A DNA stretch of 64,000 nucleotides from Bradyrhizobium sp. 195 (GTDB lineage Bacteria > Pseudomonadota > Alphaproteobacteria > Rhizobiales > Xanthobacteraceae). Location of the stretch: the NCBI RefSeq assembly GCF_023101665.1, contig NZ_CP082161.1:5456001-5520000 (forward strand). Reading direction: 5' to 3'. The notes below the pieces were generated by a model that worked only from the letters and a program-made list of their open reading frames with translations, did no database searches and had not been told where the DNA came from. The position numbers and the translations under genes are program-made. This document shows positions 16,922-26,395 of this stretch, one piece after another. Each line of letters starts with the position of its first letter. Position 1 is the first letter of the stretch.

Positions 16922-18190
16922 ATGAAGCGTCGTGATTTTCTGGTCGGAGCCGCGCTGCTCGCCGGCGCGATGGCCCGAAGCCGGGCCGCCGACATCCCCG
17001 CCCCCTCGTCCGAAGGGCTCGACCGCATCACGGCCTTCTTCGACAACGAGGTGGGAAGCGGTCGTCTGCCGGGCGCCGTGATCCTGGTGCAGCAGCACGG
17101 CAAGCCGGTCTACCTGAAGAGCTTCGGCGTGCGCGACACCAGGACGGGCCTTACGATGACGCCCGATACGATCTTCGCCATCCACTCCATGACCAAGCCG
17201 ATCACGTGCCTTGGCGCGATGATGCTGATCGACGAGGGCAGGCTCGCGCTCACGGACCCCGTGTCGAAATACGTCCCCCTGTTTGCCGACACCAAGGTCG
17301 GCCTCGAGGTCACCCTGCCCGACGGCAAGCTCGAGCTCGACCTCGTGCCGCCCGTCCATCCCGTCAACATCGAGGATCTGCTGCGGCATACCTCGGGCAT
17401 CAGCTACGACTATATCGGCGGCAAATGGGTCGAGCAGGCCTACAAGGCCGCCAACATTTTCGAAGGCCAATTCAACAACAGGGAATTCGCCGATCGCATC
17501 GCCAAGCTGCCGCTGGCGCGGCAGCCGGGAACGCTGTGGCGGTACGGCCATTCCACCGACGTGCTCGGCAGCGTCATCGAGATCATCTCGGGCCAGACGC
17601 TGTACGAATTCCTGAAAGCACGCATCTTCGATCCGCTCGGCATGAACAGCACCAAATTCGCGCTGGCGACCGAGGACGAGCTGGCGCGGATGGCGCGGCC
17701 ACTGCCGAACGATTTCATCCTGCTCGCGGCCGAACGCGACCGCCTCGACCATCCCGAATGGCAGTCCGGCGGCGGCGGCCTGCTCTCGACCATCACCGAT
17801 TATCAGCGCTTTTCGCAGATGCTGCTGAACGGCGGCGAGTTCGAGGGCAAGCGCTATCTGAGCCCCGCCGCGTTCAAGGCCATGACGACGGATCATGTCG
17901 GACCCGGCTCCGGCGTCGGACGCGACTATTTCTATTTCCCGGGTGATGGCTTCGGCTATGGCTACGGCCTTGCGGTTCGCACCGATCCCGGCAACGCGAA
18001 ACCGCCGCCGCCGGGCTCGCTCGGCGAGTTGAAGTGGGACAGTGGCAGCGGCACCCTGTTCGGCGTCGATCCCAAGCTCGACATGGTCTACGTGATGATG
18101 CAGCAGACCCAGAGCGAGCGCGGCCGCATCACGCCCGCATTCAAGGCACTGGTCTACGACTGCTACCCCGAGGGGCTACGCCGCCCGTGA
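16922..18190 (+). CDS. Tat-exported serine hydrolase, beta-lactamase class C fold
   Basis: A 422-residue protein of the beta-lactamase/penicillin-binding-protein-like superfamily. MKRRDFLVGAALLAGA is a twin-arginine signal peptide, so the enzyme acts in the periplasm. The S-x-x-K motif is S89-M-T-K92 in FAIHSMTKPIT. The Tyr motif is probably YGHS and a late motif DSGSGTLFGVD may replace the usual KTG. Such proteins are usually esterases or D-aminopeptidases rather than true beta-lactamases. GGGAGGAAGG precedes the ATG. The last 15 bp overlap the end of the convergent GGDEF-EAL gene. Confidence 0.85.
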   Translation: MKRRDFLVGAALLAGAMARSRAADIPAPSSEGLDRITAFFDNEVGSGRLPGAVILVQQHGKPVYLKSFGVRDTRTGLTMTPDTIFAIHSMTKPITCLGAMMLIDEGRLALTDPVSKYVPLFADTKVGLEVTLPDGKLELDLVPPVHPVNIEDLLRHTSGISYDYIGGKWVEQAYKAANIFEGQFNNREFADRIAKLPLARQPGTLWRYGHSTDVLGSVIEIISGQTLYEFLKARIFDPLGMNSTKFALATEDELARMARPLPNDFILLAAERDRLDHPEWQSGGGGLLSTITDYQRFSQMLLNGGEFEGKRYLSPAAFKAMTTDHVGPGSGVGRDYFYFPGDGFGYGYGLAVRTDPGNAKPPPPGSLGELKWDSGSGTLFGVDPKLDMVYVMMQQTQSERGRITPAFKALVYDCYPEGLRRP

Positions 18191-20638
18191 GGCGCGCTGG
18201 CCGAAATCGGCGAGCAGCGTTGCGATCTCCGCGGCAGGCCGCGCCGCGCTGAACAGGAAGCCTTGCACCTCGTTGCAGCCTTCGGCGCGGAGCCAATCGA
18301 GCTGATCCTCGGTCTCGACGCCTTCCGCGGTGGTGGTGATGTTGAGGCTTCGACCGAGCCCGGAGATCGCGCGCACGATCGCGCCGCAATCGGGCCGCTG
18401 CGCCAGATCCTTGACGAAGGAGCGGTCGATCTTGATCTTGTCGAAGGGGAAGCTGCGCAAGTAGCTGAGGCTGGAATAGCCGGTGCCGAAATCGTCCATG
18501 GAAATGCTGACGCCGAGCTCGCGGAGCTGGTGCAGGATGGCGAGATTGGCATCGGTCTCGGCCAGGAAGATCGACTCGGTGATCTCGAGCTCGAGCCGCC
18601 TCGGCGACAGGCCGGACTGCGCCAGCGCCGAGATCACGACCTGAACCAGGTTGCGGCTGCGGAATTGCGCCGGCGACAGATTGACCGCGACCTTGACGTC
18701 GGCAGGCCATTTGACGGCCTCGGCGCAGGCTTCGCGCAGCACCCACTCCCCCAACTGGGTGATGAGGCCAATGTCCTCGGCGACCGGGATGAACTCCGCC
18801 GGCGAGATCATGCCCTTGTCCGGATGACGCCAGCGCAGCAGCGACTCGAAGCCGGAGATGCGGTCGGAAGCGATCGACACCAGCGGCTGGTAGTGCAGCT
18901 CGAACTCGCCATTGGCGAACGCACGACGCAGGTCGAGCTCCATGTCGCGGCGCTTCTGCGCCTGGAGGTCCATCTCACGCTCGAAGAAACGATGCACGCC
19001 GCCGCCGTCGGACTTCGCCCGGTATAGCGCCATGTCGGCATTTCGCATCAACTCTTCCGGCGTCGTGCCGTCACCGGGGGACAGCGCGATGCCGATGCTG
19101 GCGCCGATCACCATCTCCTGACCGTCGAGATCATAGGGCGCCTTCAGCATGTCGATCAGCAGGCCTGCGCAGGCGCTGGCCTCGTTCGGCGAGACGTCCG
19201 CCGCAAGGATCACCGCGAACTCGTCGCCGCCGAGCCGGGCCGCCAGATTGGCGCCGCGAACCGCATTGGTCAGGCGTTCGGCGACGTGCTTGAGCAGGCG
19301 GTCGCCCACGGGATGACCGAAGGAATCGTTGATGTTCTTGAACAGGTCCAGATCGATATAGAGCACGCCGACCCGCTTTCCCGCCACTTGCTCGAGCGCC
19401 TGCTTCAGGCGCTCCTGGAAATATTCGCGGTTCGGCAGGTCGGTGAGGCCATCATGGTGCGCCATGTGCGCGATGCGCGCCTCGGCCTTGCGCCGTTCGG
19501 TGATGTCGACCACCGCGACCAGATAGCCGTCGCGATCGTCGAAGGCGACGCGGCGGCCGAAGGTGAGCACCTCGATCTCGCTGCCGTCGGCGCGCAGATG
19601 CCGCCAGTTGCGCGAGGAATGATAGGCATCGCCGACGCGTTCGAGCGCCTCAGCGTGGCTGTCCCACTCGTCCTCCGGCCAGATCTCATGCAGCTTCATG
19701 CGCAGGAAGGTGGCGCGGCTGTAGCCGTAATGCTGGACCGCGGCGTCGTTGACGCCAAGAAACTCCTTGGTCTGCGCGTCGAACACCCACATCGGCATCG
19801 GGTTGCTGTCGAACAGCAGGCGGAACGAGGCGTCGCGCCGCTTCAACGCGGTGACATCGGAGATCGTCAGCGAGACCACGTCGGCGAAGGCGGTGGCACT
19901 GAGGCGGAGGTGCCGGCCCTCGCTCTCGATCTCGAGCTGCTCGCCGCGGCCGCCCGCGACGGCCTTGAGCAGGAAGTCCATGATCTCGGGCAAGGCCAGC
20001 AGCGTGGTCCCCTCGCCAATTCGCCGCCACAACAGGCTTCCGGTCGCAACCTTCAGCAGCGCGCCCGCGCTGTTGTTGTGATGCACGACCTGAAGATCGA
20101 ACGGCTTGCCGCCAGCGTCGCGCAGCGTCGCCAGCGAGACCACCGCGTCGTCGGTCGAGGCGAAGATCGCGTCCAGGAGATTGTACTGCGTGCCGCGCTC
20201 GTTGATATAGGCGCCGACCAGCGTGGCGCCCCAGCGCGAAGCGGTCGGCAGCGCCAGCACATCGTAGGTCCGCACCATGCCGTCGCGCACGCAATGCGCG
20301 CTGGCCTGATGCGGTTGTCCGTTGGCAAGCGCGATCGTCGCGGCTTCCGACAGCGCGGTGGCGCAATCCGGCGACAATTCGGCGACGGGGATATCCCAGC
20401 GCTCCTCACCCAGCCATTTCTGCACGTAGCGTCCGCTGCGCGACAGTTCGAGCGTGTCGTCGTTCCTCAGCAGCGCGATGTGATCGGCGAGCCGTCCCAG
20501 GCTGCCGAGCATCACATCCTCGTAGCGCGGCAGCCGATCGCCCGGCCTCAGCGCGGCACGCCATTTGCGCTGAAGCACCGGGATGTCGTCAAACATTTCG
20601 GCGGCCGGTTTTCCCGGCATCTTCTTCGCGGCATTCAT
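18176..20638 (-). CDS. PAS-GGDEF-EAL cyclic-di-GMP protein
   Basis: An 820-residue signalling protein. A variable N-terminal domain (about 20-130) that resembles a PAS_5-like sensor is followed by PAS domains (to about 410, with KLHEIWPEDEWDSHAEALER), then GGDEF (about 425-560) with ARLGGDEFAV, and EAL (about 578-815). The GGDEF signature is intact. There is no RxxD inhibitory site directly before it. In the EAL domain the first motif is ESL rather than EAL, but NLSPAQF, ELEITES, DDFGTGYSSL, KIDRSFV and EGVE are kept, so phosphodiesterase activity is plausible. No membrane segment. It may make or degrade c-di-GMP. ATG 20638 has GGGGA upstream. Confidence 0.9.
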   Translation of the reverse strand: MNAAKKMPGKPAAEMFDDIPVLQRKWRAALRPGDRLPRYEDVMLGSLGRLADHIALLRNDDTLELSRSGRYVQKWLGEERWDIPVAELSPDCATALSEAATIALANGQPHQASAHCVRDGMVRTYDVLALPTASRWGATLVGAYINERGTQYNLLDAIFASTDDAVVSLATLRDAGGKPFDLQVVHHNNSAGALLKVATGSLLWRRIGEGTTLLALPEIMDFLLKAVAGGRGEQLEIESEGRHLRLSATAFADVVSLTISDVTALKRRDASFRLLFDSNPMPMWVFDAQTKEFLGVNDAAVQHYGYSRATFLRMKLHEIWPEDEWDSHAEALERVGDAYHSSRNWRHLRADGSEIEVLTFGRRVAFDDRDGYLVAVVDITERRKAEARIAHMAHHDGLTDLPNREYFQERLKQALEQVAGKRVGVLYIDLDLFKNINDSFGHPVGDRLLKHVAERLTNAVRGANLAARLGGDEFAVILAADVSPNEASACAGLLIDMLKAPYDLDGQEMVIGASIGIALSPGDGTTPEELMRNADMALYRAKSDGGGVHRFFEREMDLQAQKRRDMELDLRRAFANGEFELHYQPLVSIASDRISGFESLLRWRHPDKGMISPAEFIPVAEDIGLITQLGEWVLREACAEAVKWPADVKVAVNLSPAQFRSRNLVQVVISALAQSGLSPRRLELEITESIFLAETDANLAILHQLRELGVSISMDDFGTGYSSLSYLRSFPFDKIKIDRSFVKDLAQRPDCGAIVRAISGLGRSLNITTTAEGVETEDQLDWLRAEGCNEVQGFLFSAARPAAEIATLLADFGQRASRAA

Positions 20639-20903
20639 GGCAGTCCCCAACGCACTTTCCCGCCGCATCCAATGCAGGCGCACTTAACGACGTGTAAAAA
20701 GCGCGCAGGCGCGGGTTCCATTTGGCGATTATGACAGTTTTAAGTCGGGCGTTGGTTAGTGCGCGTTAGAGACTATGACGGTCGTGCGAAGGCGATGCTT
20801 CTCGCGTCCCGCACGCGCTGCACTGCTCTTGGTGTTGCTGCGCGGCGTCCGAGGCTTGAGAGTTGCGTTCGGCGCGTAACGGGGGGAGTGTCGCGCGACA
20901 GCT

Positions 20904-20991
20904 CGTAGGATGGGTAGAGCGAAGCGAAACCCATCAACACTCCTTCCTGTTGAAAGATGATGGGTTTCGCAAGTGCTCTACCCATCCTACG
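20904..20991. repeat. Palindromic repeat, 'cgtaggatgggtagag' family
   Basis: An 88-bp inverted repeat with arms CGTAGGATGGGTAGAGC and GCTCTACCCATCCTACG, then GAAACCCATCA and TGATGGGTTTC inside. It lies in the 1.07-kb gene-free region 20639-21705. Confidence 0.85.
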
Positions 20992-20999
20992 TCTCCCGG

Positions 21000-21590
21000 A
21001 CGCAGCTTCGCATCCTCGCGGCTCAATTCGCCCGAGCTTTGCTTCATCGCTTCACCCTCAAATGAAAGAGAGCGCAGGGAAGACCGGGCGCCGGCTGGCA
21101 CCCGCGGTCCACTGTGCGAAAGCAGTAGCAAAAATTGCACAGCGGCATACAGGTGAAGCCAAACAACCGGCCTTCCCTGCGCAGTGGTTTGACGGCTTAT
21201 GTCGTGCTCTCCTCGGGGAGCGATGCACTATTGCCCCCGTCGCCTTGCGGATGATCGATGCGCGTGCCCGGTTGGGCCGCCACATCACCGCTGAGACTTG
21301 ACGCACAGACCCCGGGCGTCAGGACCACACGATTTTGCCGTACGCCGATCACACCGGTCGTGTGCGCAAACGTTTCGCTCACGGCTCTCCGCCCTGCGAA
21401 ACCAATCGCGCCGATGTCACCTGCGTCCACCGCGGCCCGGCCCGCGTTCGTGACGATCGCGATACGCCCCTCTTCCTTGGGCCGGGTTGCCGCGACACAT
21501 ACGTCATTTCCGAATTTCGGTAAAGTGGAATATTTTCGCCGCCGCGCGTTGACCGCGATCTTGGGTGTTTTGCCCGTCAGGCAACGCGAT
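21000..21590. other. Gene-free stretch with degenerate repeat-like sequence
   Basis: No convincing gene is present. Short open frames on both strands, such as one reading KPSNHCAGKAG on the minus strand and another with LDAQTPGVRTTRFCRT on the plus strand, resemble the many tiny hypothetical proteins that annotation pipelines place in multi-copy intergenic sequence of Bradyrhizobium. That likeness is from memory, not a search. The frame is broken into pieces, so the region seems to be an old, decayed multi-copy element rather than a gene. Confidence 0.35.
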
Positions 21591-21595
21591 ATGTT

Positions 21596-21681
21596 GTAGC
21601 CCGGATGAAGCGAAGCGTAATCCGGGATTCCATCCGTGCGGAACGAGACACCCGGATTGCGCTTCGCTCCATCCGGGCTAC
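21596..21681. repeat. Palindromic repeat, 'gtagcccggat' family
   Basis: An 86-bp inverted repeat with arms GTAGCCCGGATGAAGCGAAG and its near complement ending ATCCGGGCTAC, with inner TAATCCGGG and CCCGGATTG. It ends 24 bp before the stop of the small protein gene at 21706. Confidence 0.8.
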
Positions 21682-21705
21682 GGAGCTACGGAGCTGGGAC
21701 CGCCG

Positions 21706-21900
21706 CTAGTCCTCGCTGGACGCGGCGGAGCGGTTGCGCAAGTAAGCCTGCGACAACAGGAAGAACAACGCGCGCTCGCCATGATATTTGGCGGACGGCC
21801 GGGTGCGCTCGAAACCATCGGCAAAGATCTTGCCGGACTGGTCGCACACCTGCCATCGCCAGCCAAACCGCTTGCGCCTGGTGAGGATCACTTCGAACAT
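21706..21900 (-). CDS. Small conserved protein of unknown function
   Basis: A 64-residue product beginning MFEVILTRRKRFGWRWQVCD, with GFERTRPSAKYHGERALFFLL later. The pattern of a short beta-rich first half and helical second half looks like a family of small soluble Rhizobiales proteins. In-frame ATGs at 21987 and 22059 give longer versions (93 and 117 aa); codon usage stays GC3-rich up to 21987, so the start is not certain. No motif points to a function. The stop is next to a palindromic repeat. Confidence 0.5.
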   Translation of the reverse strand: MFEVILTRRKRFGWRWQVCDQSGKIFADGFERTRPSAKYHGERALFFLLSQAYLRNRSAASSED

Positions 21901-21987
21901 GCCGCCGAGCTTGGTCCCCTGCCCCTTGCCGGTCTCGCAGACGCACAAGCCTGCTCCGGCCTCCTCCGTTAGATGGATGCCCGACAT

Positions 21988-22278
21988 ATAGCGCAGCAGG
22001 ATGGAAAGAGAATGAATTTGATTATCGGAAATACGTATCTTGCACCGGCTTGTGGCCAAGTCCCGATTGCCTGGAATAAGCCCTCGCTAGTGGTGTTTTC
22101 GTCCGTCCCAAGAGCCGTTTGGTAGCGCTGACAAAGTCTTCGAAGCCGAGCACAAGGAGAAAGGCGCGCGTGGTGGCGACAGCGGTAATGGGAGATGCAC
22201 GTTCGTGCGCCAGCTGAGAACTATCGTGCAAGGCGCGAAGTCTGGCGTATCGCCGCGGCCGATACTGAGGCCCGCGTC
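21988..22278. other. Gene-poor spacer
   Basis: Nothing convincing is seen. The sequence is lower in GC than its surroundings around 22000-22060 and may carry the promoter of the small protein gene. No palindrome or repeat family member is recognised. Confidence 0.4.
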
Positions 22279-23352
22279 CTACCGCGCGACGACTTCGACC
22301 TCGCCGTCGACGCCGTTGACGACGTTGAAGCCGCGCTCGTAGACCTTGCCCTCGTTCTTGGCGATGGCGCGGTACTCGCCTTCGGAGAGCACCACGCGCG
22401 GGAAGGCGCCGATCGATTCCTTGATGACGTCGCCGCCCGGGGTCAGCACCGACCAGGCGGTGTTGGCGAGCGCCTCGCCGCCCCTGTCGCTGACCAGCTT
22501 GAGCGTGATCACGGCGGCGCGGTGGGTGATGGTGACGTCGGTGAGCTTGCCGACCTGGACGCGGATGTCGGAGCGCACCACCGAATTGGCATCGCCATAG
22601 TTGGAGATGATGTAGTAGGTGCCCTCCGGCAGCAGCACGACGTCGCCGGCGGCGACGTTCGGCACCAGCGAGGCGCGCTCGCCGGATTCGAACTGGCTGC
22701 CCTTGTAGATCGCGAACGAGATCTGGTTCTGCGGAATGCGGCTGGTGCCGACCCGGCCTTCGATGCGCAGGCCTCCGGCCGGCAGCACGAAGGATTCGCG
22801 GTCGGTCTCGGCCTTCAGGCTGACGGTGCGTACCGCGCTGACGAGGCCGAAGGCGACGTGCACGACGTAATTGCCGGGCGGCAGCACGATGTTGGGCGTG
22901 GCGTTGCGGTCCTCGCGGATCAGCTTGAAGGTGCCGTTCTCATCGGGAAGGTCGGCAAACACGCGCCAGACCAGGCCGCTGGTGATGGGGGCTGCGTCCT
23001 TGCCGTATTTCGCGGTCAGCGACAGCACGCCCTGTCCGGGCGCGGCCGCGTTGAGTGGGGCGGCCGGCGGCACGGTCGCGACGGCAGGCGGCGGCATGCT
23101 TGGGGTCGTCGGCTGCATCAGGGTCGGCGGCAGGCTCGGGGGACCGGCGCCTGGCCCGGAGGGAGGCGCCAGATTGATGGCCCCGCCGGGGTCGGGCACC
23201 GAAGCCGGCGGCACCGGCGGCGGACGATCGGAGAAAAGCTGCGCCTGCGCAGCGTTTTGGCCTGAGATAACGAGGCACGCAGCAAGGATCAGCGCCGGCA
23301 GCAGCCTGCCGCTGCGCCGCCATCCGATGATGCCGTCACCCCCGCGTGTCAT
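22279..23352 (-). CDS. Exported protein with beta-rich repeats
   Basis: A 357-residue protein with a signal peptide (hydrophobic LLPALILAACLVISG, cleavage near AQAQ) and a Pro/Ala-rich linker (about 45-105). The rest is beta-rich with repeated blocks ending LPPGNYVVHVAFG, LPEGTYYIISNYG and LSEGEYRAIAKNEG. The recurring L-x-x-G-x-Y motif suggests three or more copies of a small beta-sandwich unit like those in carboxypeptidase-regulatory or PEGA-type domains. It is probably periplasmic or surface-linked. Function is unknown. Confidence 0.65.
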   Translation of the reverse strand: MTRGGDGIIGWRRSGRLLPALILAACLVISGQNAAQAQLFSDRPPPVPPASVPDPGGAINLAPPSGPGAGPPSLPPTLMQPTTPSMPPPAVATVPPAAPLNAAAPGQGVLSLTAKYGKDAAPITSGLVWRVFADLPDENGTFKLIREDRNATPNIVLPPGNYVVHVAFGLVSAVRTVSLKAETDRESFVLPAGGLRIEGRVGTSRIPQNQISFAIYKGSQFESGERASLVPNVAAGDVVLLPEGTYYIISNYGDANSVVRSDIRVQVGKLTDVTITHRAAVITLKLVSDRGGEALANTAWSVLTPGGDVIKESIGAFPRVVLSEGEYRAIAKNEGKVYERGFNVVNGVDGEVEVVAR

Positions 23353-23597
23353 GCCCCCTGCTTTTCACCGAAAACGCGGCAAATTCAAGCCTCTGCCCCC
23401 CCCAGGAAATACGGTCCCAGGAGGTTCTTTGGAACCCGGTTGACGCCTGCGTGATTGGGCTGGCGACGACCGGCCCTCGCCACACTGCTGCCCCCTGCGT
23501 CCCGAACGGTATAAACCATGCTTCACCCTGGTTATGGCGGAGCTGAAATACGGCGCCTACTCTGGTGTGAGGGCTGGCCCGGGTGGGAGGGTTTTCG

Positions 23598-24638
23598 GTG
23601 CTGGATATTTTGAAGGGTCGGGGCGCGAACGGCTCCAATGGCGAAAAAGCCGGTGAAAAAGTCGGCTTGGGCAGCATCCGCCGGCCGGTGATTGGCCTTG
23701 CCCTTGGTGGCGGGGCGGCGCGCGGCTTTGCCCATATCGGGATTCTCAGGACACTGCTTGCCAACGGCATTGTGCCCGACGTCGTGGTCGGTACCTCCAT
23801 TGGCGCCGTCGCCGGCGGCCTCCATGCGGCCGGCCGGCTCGATACGTTCGAAGATTGGGGGCGCAGCCTGCAAGGCATGCGCAACATCCTCGGCTATCTC
23901 GACATCCGCCTCAACGGCTCCGGCCTGCTCGGCGGCGAGAAGCTTGCAACCCGGCTCGAGGAGGCGATCGGACAAGTCCGGATCGAGGACCTTCCGATCA
24001 AGTTTGCGAGCGTCGCGACCGAGGTCCGCACCGGCCACGAGATCTGGCTGACGCGCGGCCGTGTGGTCGATGCGATGCGCGCGTCCTACGCGCTGCCCGG
24101 CATCTTCGCGCCGGTGCTGATCGGTGACCGCTGGCTGGTCGACGGTGCACTGGTGAATCCCGTTCCGGTCTCCGCCGCCCGCGCGCTCGGCGCCGAAATC
24201 GTCATCGCCGCAAATCTTTCCAGCGACATCTTCACCCATTCCACGACCATCCATGCGCATGGCGCCGTGCCCACCGCGGTCGCGCCGGACGCCGCAGAGC
24301 CGACGGCCAAGCGGCGTTTCCCGCGCCTGTTCTCGCCCGAAAAGACCATGAAGCGCGAATTCTTCGGCGGCGCCGGCCGGCCCGGCATCTCCTCGGTGAT
24401 GGTCGACGCCTTCAACATCATGCAGGACCGCATCACGCGCGCTCGGCTCGCCGGCGACCCGCCGGACCTCCTGATCACGCCGCGGGTCGGCCAGTTCGGC
24501 TGGTTCGACTTCCACCGTTACGAGGACCTGATCGCCCACGGTGCGCGCGCCACCGAGCGCGCGCTGGAGTCGATCCAGGAGGCGATCGAGGTGCTCGCGC
24601 CGGCGCCCGCGGGTCACGCGCCAAAAGCGGACGAGTGA
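23598..24638 (+). CDS. Patatin-like phospholipase
   Basis: A 346-residue patatin-family lipase. LALGGGAARGFAHIGIL is the oxyanion-hole motif, GTSIGA holds the nucleophile Ser67, and VDGALVNPVP has the catalytic Asp of the Ser-Asp dyad. It would hydrolyse phospholipid acyl chains, and resembles the RssA/YchK group. The GTG at 23598 is chosen because GGGAGG is 7 bases ahead; an earlier GTG at 23583 has no such signal. No signal peptide is seen, so it is probably cytoplasmic or membrane-associated. Confidence 0.9.
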   Translation: MLDILKGRGANGSNGEKAGEKVGLGSIRRPVIGLALGGGAARGFAHIGILRTLLANGIVPDVVVGTSIGAVAGGLHAAGRLDTFEDWGRSLQGMRNILGYLDIRLNGSGLLGGEKLATRLEEAIGQVRIEDLPIKFASVATEVRTGHEIWLTRGRVVDAMRASYALPGIFAPVLIGDRWLVDGALVNPVPVSAARALGAEIVIAANLSSDIFTHSTTIHAHGAVPTAVAPDAAEPTAKRRFPRLFSPEKTMKREFFGGAGRPGISSVMVDAFNIMQDRITRARLAGDPPDLLITPRVGQFGWFDFHRYEDLIAHGARATERALESIQEAIEVLAPAPAGHAPKADE

Positions 24639-24650
24639 GGCGGATGCCCG

Positions 24651-25079
24651 TCAGGCCGTCTTGATGTAGTCGCGCAGGGCTTCCTGCTCGGACTCGTATT
24701 CCTGGACCCGGCGCTTGACGATGTCGCCGATCGAGATGAGGCCCACCACCTTGCCGTTGTCGATCACCGGCAGATGGCGGAACTTGCCTGATGTCATCAT
24801 CTCCATGAGTTCGGCGACCGTGTCGGTCTCCTTGCAGGTCACGACCTTGCGGGTCATGACCTGGGCGACCGGCTCCTCCAGCACGCCCGCACCGCGCTCG
24901 CCGAGCACGCGGACGATGTCGCGCTCCGACAGGATGCCTTCGAGCCGGCTCTGGTTCATCACCAGCACCGCGCCGATCTTCTTGTCGGCGAGCAGCTTGA
25001 CTGCGGCAGCCAGCTTCGCGTCCGGCTCGACGCTCATGATCTGGTGACCCTTGGTGTTGAGAATGGAACGTACCGTCAT
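24651..25079 (-). CDS. Tandem CBS-domain protein
   Basis: A 142-residue protein made of two CBS domains (about 5-60 and 72-130), the adenosine-ligand-binding module. The first has KIGAVLVMNQSRLEGILSERD and the second FRHLPVIDNGKVVGLISIGD. A stand-alone CBS pair normally senses AMP, ATP or SAM and regulates a partner protein. AGGGAGG sits 6 bases before the ATG. It is convergent with the patatin gene, 12 bp away. Confidence 0.9.
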   Translation of the reverse strand: MTVRSILNTKGHQIMSVEPDAKLAAAVKLLADKKIGAVLVMNQSRLEGILSERDIVRVLGERGAGVLEEPVAQVMTRKVVTCKETDTVAELMEMMTSGKFRHLPVIDNGKVVGLISIGDIVKRRVQEYESEQEALRDYIKTA

Positions 25080-25271
25080 TGTTGCCTCCCTAGAATCGGA
25101 TCCGTCCGCCTTCGGGCGGGTCCGGACTTGTTCTTCGAGTCTTCAACTAACAGTTTCAGCGCCGGTTTCACGCTCGTGCGCTTTGCGAAGCGCGGCCTCT
25201 ATGGGCTTGTCGCTTCGGAACATTCTTCACGCGAATGATGGATGAATTCGGGCCGTGCCGCAAGCGCCGCT

Positions 25272-26105
25272 TCAAATACGGTCTGAAACGTCCTGTGATG
25301 ACGCATCCGCAGCATCGCTTCGCACGCGCGGCACGGGATCGAACAGGGCGAACAGCAACAGGCCGGCAAAGAAGCCGCCGATATGCGCCTGCCAGGCGAC
25401 GCTCGTGGTTTCGGAATCGACGCCGATCGCACCGACGCCGAAAATGATGTTGACGCCGAACCACACCGCCAGGAAGCCGACCACCCGCCCGTCGCGCAGC
25501 GCGCGCGACAGCGGCAGTGCCGGAACCTTTGCTGCGGTATCGGCGTCCGAACGGTTGAACGACAGGAAGCTGCCGCGGACGAAAGCGAAGCGAATTGCGG
25601 CTGCCATTGCGCCGGACACCGAGGCCGAGGCGCCGATCATCGGCGCCACCGCGTGCTCATGGGTGACGAGATGGGCGAGCGCGCCGGCCGCCGCCGTCAC
25701 CGCGAGAAACAGGAAGAACCTGATCGCGCCAAAACGCCGCGCCAGCGCGCTGCCGAACGGCAGCAGCCACAGCACGTTGAAGCCGAGATGGGTCAGATTG
25801 GCGTGCAGCAGCGAATAGGTGACGAAGGTCCAGACCTTGGCGCCGGTGCCGCCGGGAATCTCCAGATTAAGCAGCGAAGAATCGTAGCGCTTCGGGATGA
25901 AGCCGAAGACGTCGATGGTCCAGTTCTCGATCTCCGGCGGCAGCAGCACCCGCAGATGGATCACGGCCAGCAGGACGATATAGGCGGTCAGCGCCGTGGG
26001 CAGCGTCAGGACCGGCTCGCGCGGAGCCTCCTCGATGACCGCCGGCACCTCTGCTTGAGGATTTTGCTGAGGGCCTTGCGGCGGAGAATCTTGAGAGGAA
26101 TCCAA
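25272..26105 (-). CDS. Rhomboid-family intramembrane serine protease
   Basis: A 277-residue membrane protein with 6-7 hydrophobic segments. The key residues are visible: HANLTHLGFNVLWLLPFG (His and Asn of the oxyanion site), IGASASVSGAM with the catalytic Ser of the GxSx motif, and AWQAHIGGFFAGLLL with the catalytic His. The motif is GASA rather than the usual GASG. I chose a TTG start at 26105 (protein LDSSQDSPPQ); longer frames run through a hairpin and sequence of non-coding character. The N-terminal 30 residues are Gln/Pro-rich and cytoplasmic. Confidence 0.82.
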   Translation of the reverse strand: MDSSQDSPPQGPQQNPQAEVPAVIEEAPREPVLTLPTALTAYIVLLAVIHLRVLLPPEIENWTIDVFGFIPKRYDSSLLNLEIPGGTGAKVWTFVTYSLLHANLTHLGFNVLWLLPFGSALARRFGAIRFFLFLAVTAAAGALAHLVTHEHAVAPMIGASASVSGAMAAAIRFAFVRGSFLSFNRSDADTAAKVPALPLSRALRDGRVVGFLAVWFGVNIIFGVGAIGVDSETTSVAWQAHIGGFFAGLLLFALFDPVPRVRSDAADASSQDVSDRI

Positions 26106-26180
26106 GGCAGCTTCGCTTTCAGCGCGACCGGGGCAACACGCTTGCAGATAGTCGCCTTTGCCAGCCTTGCGCAAGTGCAC

Positions 26181-26215
26181 AAAAGGAAAAGGCAGGGCCC
26201 TGGGAAAGCCCTGCC
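26181..26215 (-). terminator. Intrinsic terminator, minus strand
   Basis: On the minus strand, GGCAGGGC pairs with GCCCTGCC around an 9-base loop and is followed by TTTTCCTTTT. It lies upstream of the rhomboid start and downstream of a CtrA box, where no protein gene ends, so it may close a small RNA or act as a leader attenuator. Confidence 0.55.
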
Positions 26216-26365
26216 TGTCCGTGTCGGCCTTTCCGGTACCGGAGGAATGAAGGTGTATCCCCACCCCTCCCCGCGGCTCCGTGACCAAACTGTTTGACGC
26301 CCTGTGTACAGGCCCCGCCGAGAACCTGGATGAAAGCGGCGAGGCTTGCGACTGCGGCCACCATA
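26181..26365 (-). ncRNA. Candidate small RNA or rhomboid leader
   Basis: About 185 nt on the minus strand end in an intrinsic terminator (26181-26215) and begin near a weak promoter-like pair (TTGCAC at 26381-26386 and TATGGT at 26360-26365, spacing only 15). The stretch has no convincing protein frame and contains other inverted arms such as CCGGTACCGG. Known RNAs (SRP, RNase P, tmRNA, 6S) were not recognised by their conserved cores. It could be an unknown sRNA or a 5' leader. Confidence 0.3.
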
Positions 26366-26395
26366 GCAGCGGGGCGCGAGGTGCAAAGCGCATAG

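Noticed and set aside
20734..20742. A second Pho box
   Set aside because: Only one CTGTCAT half is present (on the minus strand); the other half does not match.
26181..26365. Signal recognition particle, RNase P, tmRNA or 6S RNA
   Set aside because: None of the conserved core sequences of these RNAs was seen on either strand.
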